From contig NZ_CP107995.1 in assembly GCF_036116635.1 (NCBI RefSeq), forward strand, positions 1,178,001-1,242,000: DNA of 64,000 bases. The letters are read 5' to 3'. The DNA is from Amycolatopsis sp. NBC_00345 (GTDB lineage Bacteria; Actinomycetota; Actinomycetes; Mycobacteriales; Pseudonocardiaceae). Position 1 is the stretch's first letter; each line of letters begins with the position of its first letter. Made by a program: the position numbers and the translations under genes. The notes beneath the pieces were generated by a model. That model had not been told where the DNA came from. It saw nothing but the letters and a program-made list of their open reading frames with translations, and did not search any database. Of this stretch, positions 57,417 to 64,000 are shown piece by piece.

Positions 57417-59782
57417 GCCGGATCCGGCGGGTGGCCGGCGGCGATCCCGCGCTGGAGCGCCACAGCTCCGGCGAGTTCGCCGTCGGCCACGTCGTCGACG
57501 AACGTGACACCGCCGATGCCGACGGGCAACGGCAGGCGCTGCTTCCCGTCACGATGCTTGACGGTGTCGCGCAGGGCTTCCGCGAGTATCCCGGGCGCCA
57601 TCAAGGGGTTCCAGGTGGGCAGGCCGAGTGCGGACATGACCGAGAACACCCGCCGGCACTGCGCTTCGTCCACCAGTCCCCGGCGGGCTGCCAGCGCCGT
57701 CGTGAAGGCCATGTCCACGCTCACCGCCTCGCCGTGCAGCAACGAGGGAAGCGCCCGCATCTCCAAGGTGGGGCTGAACGTGTGCCCGTAGTCGACGCAT
57801 CTCTCCAGCGTGTGTTCCCACAGGTTCGGCTCCAGCTCCTCGATCATCCCGTCGACCGCCGCGTCGAGCACGTGGACGGCGGCGCGTTCGCCCTCCGGGG
57901 ACAATCCCTGGAACTTCTCCTCGACGAGGAGCTTCCCGTGGCTTTCCAGCACACCGAACAGGGCCGCGTCCTTGATGAGAGCGATCTTGAGGATCTCCGC
58001 CATTCCGTTGACGATGTGGCGCTCGGGCAGGGTCGACAGGAACATCCGGTCGAGCAGCGTCAGACCGGCCTCGGCGTAGGTTCCCAGCCGGTTCTTGCGG
58101 CCGTTGAAGTTCACGCCGTTCTTGACGCCCACCCCCGCGTCCGCCAGGCCGATCAGGGTCGTCGGAACCCGGATGAACGGAGTTCCCCGGCGGTACATGC
58201 CGGCCGCGAAGCCGACGATGTCCATGAGGACCCCACCGCCGACGACGATGACCGGCTCGCGCCTGCGGTCGATCCCGAACGCGTCGAGTTCTTCGGCTAC
58301 TCGCAGGACCGGGTCGATTTCCTTCCGCTGTTCACCCGCGTCCATCGTGACGATGCGATGCACCACGTCGTGATGGTCGAAGTACTCCCGGATCGCGCTC
58401 CCGTACAGCTGGTCGACGGCGCTGTCCACCACGACGAGGCGACGCTGCGGGCCGGTGCCGGGAGGCCCGCCCCCTTCGAGGAGATCGCGGCGGCTCACGT
58501 CGAAGACCCGATCACAGGACCGGACCTCGTAGCCCACGACCTTGGTCGCGCGGACCTGCCACGAGGAACCGGTCGTCCGCTCCTCGTGCGACCGGCTCGG
58601 CGCGTTCTCGGAACGAGGCATTCGGCCACCATCCTTTTGCTGAAGACTCGCCGGAACGGGCGCCGTTGTTTTCTGGCGTGAACGGCGGCCGCACGCGTGC
58701 AGGCTTCCCCCGGCACTGGGCAGCAGCGCCGGCAGCGGGTGCAGTCCCACCGCGGTCAGCGACAATCCCGCTTCACGGGCGATGGCCTGCGCTTCCCTCA
58801 GGATGCGTCCTTCCGAGGGATCCCAGATCGTGACCAGCAAGCGGCTGCCGTGGCCGTGCAACTCGTGGCAGCCCGCGCGCAGCACTTCGGTGACGTACGC
58901 CAACCGCGCCAACGCCGGGTAGGAGTCCACAGTGCGCACGGAGGCGACGGCACTCCATGCTTCGTCGTTGCGGGCAAGGGCTTCGAGCGCGTCACGCGGC
59001 GTACGGCCGGGTGTGGCTCCATGCGCGGTGTCTTCCAGCTCCGCGAGCGAAGATGTCGAATCCACGCTGAGGCCCGCGGCCCGGGTACGGGCGTGGATGA
59101 GGCTTCGGACCAGGGCCGCGCGTTCGCGGGTGTCCACTTGCCACTGCCGCCACAGCGCGGGCCGCAGCAGTGGACGGGCCTGGTCGTCGAGCAGCTCCAT
59201 GAGGTAGTGCAGCCGGGGCAGTTCCCAGCGCAGTGCCGGGTGGACATCGAGGGCGCTGGCGCTTTTCACCGCGCGGGCCAGCCCGGTCGTGGCCGCGCTG
59301 ACGGAAGTCTCGTAGTCCGACAGGCCTGGCACGGTCGTGATGGAACTTACTTCGGCGGCGTCCCGGCCGTGGCTCGCCGTCAGCGCTATCTCACCGGCCG
59401 GGGAGGAAGCACGCAGCGCCCCGGTGCCCCACAGGCACATTCCCGAGTAGACCAGGACTTCGGAGCAGCTGATCTTGGCGCGTTGTGACAGCCCGGCACC
59501 GCGTACCCAGTGCCGTGTCCCGGAGTCGTCGTCGAGGGCGACGTACCACCCGGTCCCGGCCGGCGAAGTCTCCGCCACCGCGGCGGCGCCGGTACGGAGC
59601 CCGTCGGCGGCCAGTACCGCCAGCAATCGATCCAGGCCACGCTGTGCCCGCCGGGAGGCCCTGGTGTCCGGAGCGGCGTGCAGCGTGTACCGCGAAGTCA
59701 GCTCGACAGGTCCGCCATCCAGCGCGCCGGCGTGATGTCTCCAGCGCACGGGAATCGGTGCGGCAGGTGCTTGCCAGGTCAT
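57377..59782 (-). CDS. Sedoheptulose-7-phosphate-cyclase-like enzyme with a 387-residue unknown N-terminal region
   Basis: An 801-codon frame. The last 414 residues (from ATG 58621) are a dehydroquinate-synthase-fold cyclase of the 2-epi-5-epi-valiolone-synthase type: GGGVLMDIVGFAAGMYRRG, PTTLIG, KNRLGTY; Zn ligands E209, H280, H296 and Lys residues 167, 176 and 212 in cyclase numbering. EELEPNLWEH and VDYGHTFSP also fit that group. The first 387 residues (59782-58622) match no family I know, are Ala/Arg-rich and helical late on, and begin with a good GAGG site. An internal ribosome site precedes 58621, so fusion or two cistrons are both possible. Confidence 0.82.
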   Translation of the reverse strand: MTWQAPAAPIPVRWRHHAGALDGGPVELTSRYTLHAAPDTRASRRAQRGLDRLLAVLAADGLRTGAAAVAETSPAGTGWYVALDDDSGTRHWVRGAGLSQRAKISCSEVLVYSGMCLWGTGALRASSPAGEIALTASHGRDAAEVSSITTVPGLSDYETSVSAATTGLARAVKSASALDVHPALRWELPRLHYLMELLDDQARPLLRPALWRQWQVDTRERAALVRSLIHARTRAAGLSVDSTSSLAELEDTAHGATPGRTPRDALEALARNDEAWSAVASVRTVDSYPALARLAYVTEVLRAGCHELHGHGSRLLVTIWDPSEGRILREAQAIAREAGLSLTAVGLHPLPALLPSAGGSLHACGRRSRQKTTAPVPASLQQKDGGRMPRSENAPSRSHEERTTGSSWQVRATKVVGYEVRSCDRVFDVSRRDLLEGGGPPGTGPQRRLVVVDSAVDQLYGSAIREYFDHHDVVHRIVTMDAGEQRKEIDPVLRVAEELDAFGIDRRREPVIVVGGGVLMDIVGFAAGMYRRGTPFIRVPTTLIGLADAGVGVKNGVNFNGRKNRLGTYAEAGLTLLDRMFLSTLPERHIVNGMAEILKIALIKDAALFGVLESHGKLLVEEKFQGLSPEGERAAVHVLDAAVDGMIEELEPNLWEHTLERCVDYGHTFSPTLEMRALPSLLHGEAVSVDMAFTTALAARRGLVDEAQCRRVFSVMSALGLPTWNPLMAPGILAEALRDTVKHRDGKQRLPLPVGIGGVTFVDDVADGELAGAVALQRGIAAGHPPDPAYQSVCPPSMTRL
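58622..58638 (-). promoter_or_regulatory. Internal ribosome site before the cyclase domain
   Basis: Read on the minus strand, AAAAGGA ends 10 bases before the ATG at 58621, and GGTGG is closer. It could start a free-standing cyclase (414 residues) inside the longer frame. The peptide on either side of this point is low in conserved features (SLQQKDGGR then MPRSENAPSR). Confidence 0.55.
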
Positions 59783-59891
59783 GGTTCCTCGCAGAAGGGT
59801 CGTTCATCCGGTCACGAAGAAAGGGGCCTGCGGTCAAAGAATCGATTCGCCGTCGTCCGCGGCCACTCCGGCCGGCCGGGGATCCGCCGGT

Positions 59892-60377
59892 TCATCCTCG
59901 CTGGGCGAGTGCCGCGTATTTTGGTGCGACTTCGCGGGTTTCGAATGTGGTTTTGCTGACGATGACAAAAGCCATCCAGCCGGTCCCGACCCGGCCGTGC
60001 GCGTCCAGGACCGTGACCTGCCATCGGCTGTAGGAACCCTGCGCTTTGACGCATCGGGCGGTGAGCCGGATTTCGGCGCCGATGACGACTGGCCCGCTGT
60101 GCTCGAACTGCTGGCCGTTGCCGAGCGAGCAGTGACCGTGGGGTGTCACGGCCAGCAGTGCCTGCATGCAGACCTGCTCGCAGAGGCGGATGATCGCCGC
60201 GGACGCGACCACCGGGGGTTTGTCCGACCACTCCCGGCCGGGGCCGGACTCCTGGACGCAGTCGCTGGGCTTGGTGAGGTAGGAAATGGTGTGCGTGGTC
60301 CCGGTTTCGGCGAGTGACAGGCGCCGCGGTTTTCCGAACCGGAAGGAACGCGGGCTGGGAATCCGGGTGGCTTTCAT
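59892..60377 (-). CDS. FlK-like hotdog-fold acyl-CoA thioesterase
   Basis: A 161-residue hotdog protein resembling fluoroacetyl-CoA thioesterase FlK. Segments VASAAIIRLCEQVCMQALL (with the catalytic Glu), FEHSGPVVIGAEIRL (with the His) and DAHGRVGTGWMAFVIV match the fold. It may release or proofread an acyl thioester in the cluster. The ATG at 60377 overlaps the HTH gene stop by ATGA. A 109-base gap separates it from the cyclase frame. Confidence 0.78.
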   Translation of the reverse strand: MKATRIPSPRSFRFGKPRRLSLAETGTTHTISYLTKPSDCVQESGPGREWSDKPPVVASAAIIRLCEQVCMQALLAVTPHGHCSLGNGQQFEHSGPVVIGAEIRLTARCVKAQGSYSRWQVTVLDAHGRVGTGWMAFVIVSKTTFETREVAPKYAALAQRG

Positions 60378-60565
60378 GCCCGCACCCGGGTTTGCACTGG
60401 CGGGATCTGCGCCGCCGTCGCCTGGGCGCGAAGATCCGCCTCGGTGGCGAAGTGGCTTCGGATGATTCCCACCTTGATCCCGGCGACGGCCGCGACCTCG
60501 TCGAAGCCGGCATCCGGTCGGCTCTCGTAGACATCACGTGCCGTTTCCAGAATGTATGAGAGCAT
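60374..60565 (-). CDS. 63-residue TetR-type HTH-only protein
   Basis: It aligns along most of its length with the N-terminal HTH of TetR proteins (ILETARDVYESRP, FDEVAAVAGIKVGIIRSHFATEADL) but has no ligand domain. It is coupled to the thioesterase by an ATGA overlap, has an AGGTGG ribosome site, and heads the cluster transcript. It could be a truncated relic, a small DNA-binding protein, or a partner that heterodimerises with a full-length TetR. Confidence 0.7.
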   Translation of the reverse strand: MLSYILETARDVYESRPDAGFDEVAAVAGIKVGIIRSHFATEADLRAQATAAQIPPVQTRVRA

Positions 60566-61120
60566 GACGTACCCACCTCTCGTTGGTATTCATGCGAAAA
60601 TGCTGATGCGAAGACAATGGGGGAGATGAACGCCGGCACTGGCGTTCGAGTCGATGCGTACCGCCATCTGGCCGAACGATAAGGTCGCGCCTTCGGCCAC
60701 GTCAAGTGTTAAGTCGATCACCGGGTGCTACGAACTTCCTTTCGCCGCACCGTGTTTCGGCCGCGTTACCGCACTCGTCCTCTGGTGGCTGAAAAATGAA
60801 CAAGCGGAGAAGATTACCCGGCTCATTGAGATAATCTTATTGCGACCGGAAGTAATTTTCACGGTGTTCGCCGTGCGGGCCGGTCGATGGTGGGGTACTC
60901 GGTCGCCGACGTCCAGTGGGTTGATCCCCCAAGTCCAGCTCACGCGCTTGGGCACTCGCCCACGTGCCAAAAATTCCCCACGCATCACTGACTTAGATGA
61001 CAGATACCCATCATCGGGAATTTCGAGGTGTCGAGGGCCCGGCCGAGCCGTCCTCGTTCCGCTACCATCGCCTACCGCCGGACGAATTACCGTACGCGCA
61101 ACCAGAAAGGGAGGCGCGAC
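60566..61120. other. 555-bp AT-richer intergenic region
   Basis: No convincing gene. A frame at 60654-61247 overlaps the methyltransferase and lacks codon bias. The region has the lowest GC of the window's right part. An AAGATTA/TAATCTT dyad with a 15-base spacer lies at 60810-60838. It likely contains the promoters of the cyclase cluster (minus) and of the methyltransferase (plus). Confidence 0.6.
60810..60838. promoter_or_regulatory. AT-rich inverted repeat
   Basis: AAGATTA at 60810-60816 and TAATCTT at 60832-60838 are perfectly complementary. It lies midway between the divergent HTH-thioesterase and methyltransferase genes; a plausible operator. Confidence 0.5.
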
Positions 61121-61948
61121 ATGGATGACGGCGACGACCGTTCGGCGGTGGCGCAGTTGTTCGACCGGGCGTCGGAAACCTATGAAGCCGTGGGAGTGGA
61201 CTTCTTCGCTCCTTTCGCCGGCGAATTACTGGCGAGGATCGGCTTGACCGAGGGTGAACGCGTCCTCGACGTCGGATGCGGACGTGGCGCGGTGCTGTTC
61301 CCCGCGGCCGGCGCGGTCGGTGCCGCCGGCTCGGTCCTGGGCATCGACCTGTCCGCGCGGATGGTCGAGCACACGGCGCTGAACCTCGGGAAACGCGGCG
61401 TGGCCAACGCTTCTGTCGTCGTGATGGATGCCCAGGCGCCGGATCTCGCCGACGCGTCGTTCGACGTCGTCGCGGCTTCCTTCGTGGTGTTCTTCCTGCC
61501 GGACCCGGTCGCCGGACTGCGCGCGTGGCACCGGCTGCTCAGGCCGGGCGGCCGCGCCGGGATCACGACGTTCGGGGGTGACGATCCCCGCTGGGCCGGC
61601 GTGCGCGAGCTGTTCAAGCCGTTCGTGACGCCGGCGATGGCGTGGAGCCTGGCGTCGCGGGCGGCCCTGTTCGCCTCGATGGCGACTTTCGACCAGGCCG
61701 TGGAGTCGGCCGGTTTCACTGACGTGCGGTCCGAAGAACGCCGGGTCCCGGTGACCTTCGCGGATCCCGAGCAGTGGATCTCCTGGTCCTGGTCGCACGG
61801 GCAGCGGATGTTCTGGGAGCTGGTGCCGGAAGACCGGCGGCTCGCCGTGCACGCCGCCGTGCTGCGCGCGCTGGAGCCGCTGCGGGAACCCGACGGTAGC
61901 GTGGTGATGAGCCAAGCCGTGCGCTACACCGTCGCGCGCCGCGGGTGA
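61121..61948 (+). CDS. SAM-dependent class I methyltransferase
   Basis: A 275-residue methyltransferase. SAM motif I is VLDVGCGRGAVL (about residues 48-59), motif II/III are MDAQAPDLADASFDVVAASFVVFFLPDP and LLRPGGRAGITTFG. It is of the UbiE/type 11 group. The ATG at 61121 has AAAGGGAGG 5 bases upstream. It faces away from the cyclase cluster across the AT-rich gap; whether it works with it is unknown. Confidence 0.9.
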   Translation: MDDGDDRSAVAQLFDRASETYEAVGVDFFAPFAGELLARIGLTEGERVLDVGCGRGAVLFPAAGAVGAAGSVLGIDLSARMVEHTALNLGKRGVANASVVVMDAQAPDLADASFDVVAASFVVFFLPDPVAGLRAWHRLLRPGGRAGITTFGGDDPRWAGVRELFKPFVTPAMAWSLASRAALFASMATFDQAVESAGFTDVRSEERRVPVTFADPEQWISWSWSHGQRMFWELVPEDRRLAVHAAVLRALEPLREPDGSVVMSQAVRYTVARRG

Positions 61949-62066
61949 TCGCGGTCCGGCCCTCGGTGGTGTCAGTCTCACTTCTCGGGACATATCCGGT
62001 CCCGGCGGCTAAGTTGCGTGGTGCAACCCACTCGTGCAGAGACTTGTGGAGAAGCCGGGAGGCCTC

Positions 62067-62873
62067 GTGAGCACCACCACGTTCGCCGCGGTGTCCGCCG
62101 TGAAGCAGCGGTCCGAGCACGCGTTCGACGTCGACCTGAGCCCGCAGTGGACGATCGGCGGCCGCCCCAGCGGCGGGTACCTGCTGGCCGCGATCGCGCG
62201 GGCCGCGGGGGTTGTCGGCTCGCACCCCGACGTCCTCGCCGCCAGCGCGCACTACCTGCGCTCACCCGAGCCCGGCCCCGCCGAGGTGGAGATCGAGCCG
62301 TTGCGCGCCGGCCGCGGCACGAGCCAGGCGCGCGGCCGGCTGGTGAAGGACGGCGTGTCGTGCGTCGAGGCGTTGCTGACCCTCGGGACGGTGCCGGAGG
62401 ACGGCCGGGTGCGCTGGGCCGACGGGCTGCCCGACCCTCGGCTGACCGACCCGGCCGGGGGCGTGCGCGTCCCGGGCGGCACACCGGGCGGGGTCACCGC
62501 CGCGATCTTCGACGAGATCGAGGCGCGGCTGGACCCGGACAGCGCCCGGACGTTCCTTGAGGGCCCCCGAGGACTCGGCGAGCTGCGCGGCTGGCTGTCG
62601 CTGCCTGGCGACGAGCCGTTCGACCCGGTGTCGCTGCTGTTCGCCGTGGACTCCTTCCCGCCCGCGACCTTCGACATCGCCCCCAGCGGCTGGGTCCCGA
62701 CGCTGGAGCTGACCGCCTACGTCCGCGCGCGCCCGGCGCCCGGCCCGGTCCGGGTCCTGCATCGCGCGCAGCTCATCGCGGACGACCGCGTCGACGAGTC
62801 GTGTTTCGTCTGGGACCGGACAGGCCGGCTGGTCGCGCAGTCCACGCAGCTGGCGGGCATCCGGCTGAGCTGA
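62067..62873 (+). CDS. TesB-like acyl-CoA thioesterase
   Basis: A 268-residue double-hotdog thioesterase. The first hotdog has the opening DVDLSPQWTIGGRPSGGYLLAAIARAA and the second has FDIAPSGWVPTLELTAYVRARPAPG. The family acts on medium- and long-chain acyl-CoA. GTG 62067 is chosen because of GGGAGG 6 bases upstream; the frame is open a further 33 bases. It lies 118 bases after the methyltransferase. Confidence 0.88.
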   Translation: MSTTTFAAVSAVKQRSEHAFDVDLSPQWTIGGRPSGGYLLAAIARAAGVVGSHPDVLAASAHYLRSPEPGPAEVEIEPLRAGRGTSQARGRLVKDGVSCVEALLTLGTVPEDGRVRWADGLPDPRLTDPAGGVRVPGGTPGGVTAAIFDEIEARLDPDSARTFLEGPRGLGELRGWLSLPGDEPFDPVSLLFAVDSFPPATFDIAPSGWVPTLELTAYVRARPAPGPVRVLHRAQLIADDRVDESCFVWDRTGRLVAQSTQLAGIRLS

Positions 62874-62904
62874 TCCCCGGCCGGCGGCCGGTGAGAAAAG
62901 CTTG

Positions 62905-64000
62905 TCAGCAGGGGGAATTCGGCTTCACGGCACCGAGCACACCGGTGACCCGGCCGTCGGTCAGCACCCACGCGGCGTCGTGCGCGCCGATCCTGGCCGC
63001 GGCCGCCCGCCGGCTCTCGCCGAGGCCGACGGCGGGCAGGGTCTCCGTGACATGGGCGGTGATCGGCTCCTCCCGGCGAACCAGGCCGGCCGCGTCGGCC
63101 GCGCGCAGACGGCGGACGTCGAGCGTGCCCGTCACCTCCGCGACAGCGGGCGAGCCCGCGGCGCCCGGCCGCGGCACCGTCACCGCCCACAGGTCGCCCG
63201 GGCCGTCGTGGTCCAGGGCCTCGCCGACTGACGACGTCGAGGGCAGCCACGAGCACGGGCCCGCGGCTTCGGCGACGGTCGGCTCGTCGTGTCCGCCTTC
63301 GAGGAAACCGAAGCTGCGCAACCATTCGTCGTCGTAGTACTTCGACAGGTACGAGCGCCCGGAGTCGGGGACGACGACCACCACGAGGTCGTCCGGCGAG
63401 AGCGTGGCGGCCAGCCGCAGCGCCGCGGCGACGGCGGTGCCCGCGGACGCCCCGAGCAGCAGGCCTTCCTCGCGCGCCAGCCGCCGGGCGGTGAGGATCG
63501 ACTCGCGGTCGCCGATCGGCTCGACGACGTCGAGCACGTCACGGTGGTACGACTCGGGCCAGAGGTCCTCGACGGTGCCCGGGTGCAGGTAGTGCCCGAT
63601 GCTCTCGACGAAGTACGGGCTGCCGTCGCCGCCGGAGTACACGGAGTACTCCGGGTCGGCGCCGATCACCCGGACCCGCCCTTCGCTGGCCTCTTTCAGG
63701 TAGGCCCCGGCGCCGCTGATGGTGCCGCCGGTGCCGATGCCCGAGACGAAGTGGGTGACGCGGCCGCGGGTCTGCCGCCAGATCTCCGGGCCGGTGCCCT
63801 CGTGGTGCGCCGCGGGATTGGCCGGGTTGTCGTACTGGTTCGCCAGCCAGCCGCCGCTTTCCTCGGCGATCCGCCGCGCCAGCTGGGAGACGTGCGCGGG
63901 GTCTTCCCGGGGCACGGCACCGGGCGTGACCACCACCTCGGCCCCGTAGGCCTGGAGGATCAGCGTCTTCTCGCGGCTGCTCTTGTCCGGCACCACGACG
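62905..64000 (-). CDS. cbs: Cystathionine beta-synthase, C-terminal part (cut by window edge)
   Basis: The visible 364 codons start inside the gene, which continues past the right edge. The PLP fold-II core shows VSGIGTGGTISGAGAYLKE, GASAGTAVAAALRLA and VVVPDSGRSYLSKYYDDEW; the PLP lysine lies outside. The last about 120 residues (from EPTVAEAAGP) form a CBS-domain pair, which separates it from plain cysteine synthase. It makes cystathionine from homocysteine and serine. Confidence 0.9.
   Translation of the reverse strand, partial: VVVPDKSSREKTLILQAYGAEVVVTPGAVPREDPAHVSQLARRIAEESGGWLANQYDNPANPAAHHEGTGPEIWRQTRGRVTHFVSGIGTGGTISGAGAYLKEASEGRVRVIGADPEYSVYSGGDGSPYFVESIGHYLHPGTVEDLWPESYHRDVLDVVEPIGDRESILTARRLAREEGLLLGASAGTAVAAALRLAATLSPDDLVVVVVPDSGRSYLSKYYDDEWLRSFGFLEGGHDEPTVAEAAGPCSWLPSTSSVGEALDHDGPGDLWAVTVPRPGAAGSPAVAEVTGTLDVRRLRAADAAGLVRREEPITAHVTETLPAVGLGESRRAAAARIGAHDAAWVLTDGRVTGVLGAVKPNSPC

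Noticed and set aside
53577..60565. Reading the cluster as a standard mycosporine-like amino acid locus
   Set aside because: Only a cyclase and an ATP-grasp enzyme match; mysB-type O-methyltransferase and the D-Ala-D-Ala-ligase-like gene are missing, and the aldolase, M24 and thioesterase genes have no place in that pathway.
60654..61247. A possible plus-strand gene of 197 codons before the methyltransferase
   Set aside because: It runs out of frame into the methyltransferase, lacks the genome codon bias and a ribosome site, and shows no domain.
1..64000. tRNA, rRNA, CRISPR arrays, insertion sequences
   Set aside because: No cloverleaf with anticodon arm, no regularly spaced 25-40 bp repeats, no transposase-like protein and no terminal inverted repeats with target duplications were found.

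Overview
The window is very GC-rich DNA with dense, often 4-base-overlapping genes, many GTG starts, a hopanoid operon, stand-alone PucR/TetR/MarR/LysR regulators and an Rsb-type partner-switching module. This points to a chromosomal segment of a filamentous actinomycete, most likely a Pseudonocardiales genus such as Amycolatopsis (inference from gene content and intergenic hairpins; no 16S gene is present). No rRNA, tRNA, CRISPR array, transposase or phage gene was seen.

Left part (1-12.5 kb). A four-gene redox operon (ferredoxin, dehydrogenase, CMD-fold protein, cytochrome P450 cut by the left edge) lies behind a 25-bp palindrome and next to a TetR gene. It is followed by a hopanoid operon on the minus strand: hpnC, hpnD, hpnE, polyprenyl diphosphate synthase, squalene-hopene cyclase, a nucleosidase-IspH fusion and hpnH. 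Together these make squalene from prenyl diphosphates, cyclise it and extend the hopane with adenosine. A PucR-type regulator is divergent from it.

Middle part (12.5-53.5 kb). Mostly accessory chromosomal genes: an 800-residue glycosyltransferase/WS-DGAT fusion, msrA/msrB, LysR-MFS pairs, a MEDS/RsbW/RsbU/RsbV signalling block, a MocR-like regulator that has lost its PLP lysine, a polar amino acid ABC transporter, cyanase, a secreted sialidase, a secreted GH128-like glucanase, an alkaline-phosphatase-superfamily membrane protein, and a MarR-MFS-flavin monooxygenase operon that looks like drug efflux plus inactivation. Three families of long intergenic hairpins and one 243-bp tandem duplication punctuate the region.

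Right part (53.5-60.6 kb) is the best candidate for an undescribed system: a compact cluster of an ATP-grasp ligase, HpcH/HpaI aldolase, M24 metallohydrolase, polyol-type SDR, a sedoheptulose-7-phosphate-cyclase-like enzyme joined in frame to a 387-residue region I do not recognise, a FlK-like hotdog thioesterase and a 63-residue HTH-only protein. It suggests a C7-cyclitol-derived product ligated to an amino or carboxylate partner. The window ends with a SAM methyltransferase, an acyl-CoA thioesterase and the C-terminal part of cystathionine beta-synthase.
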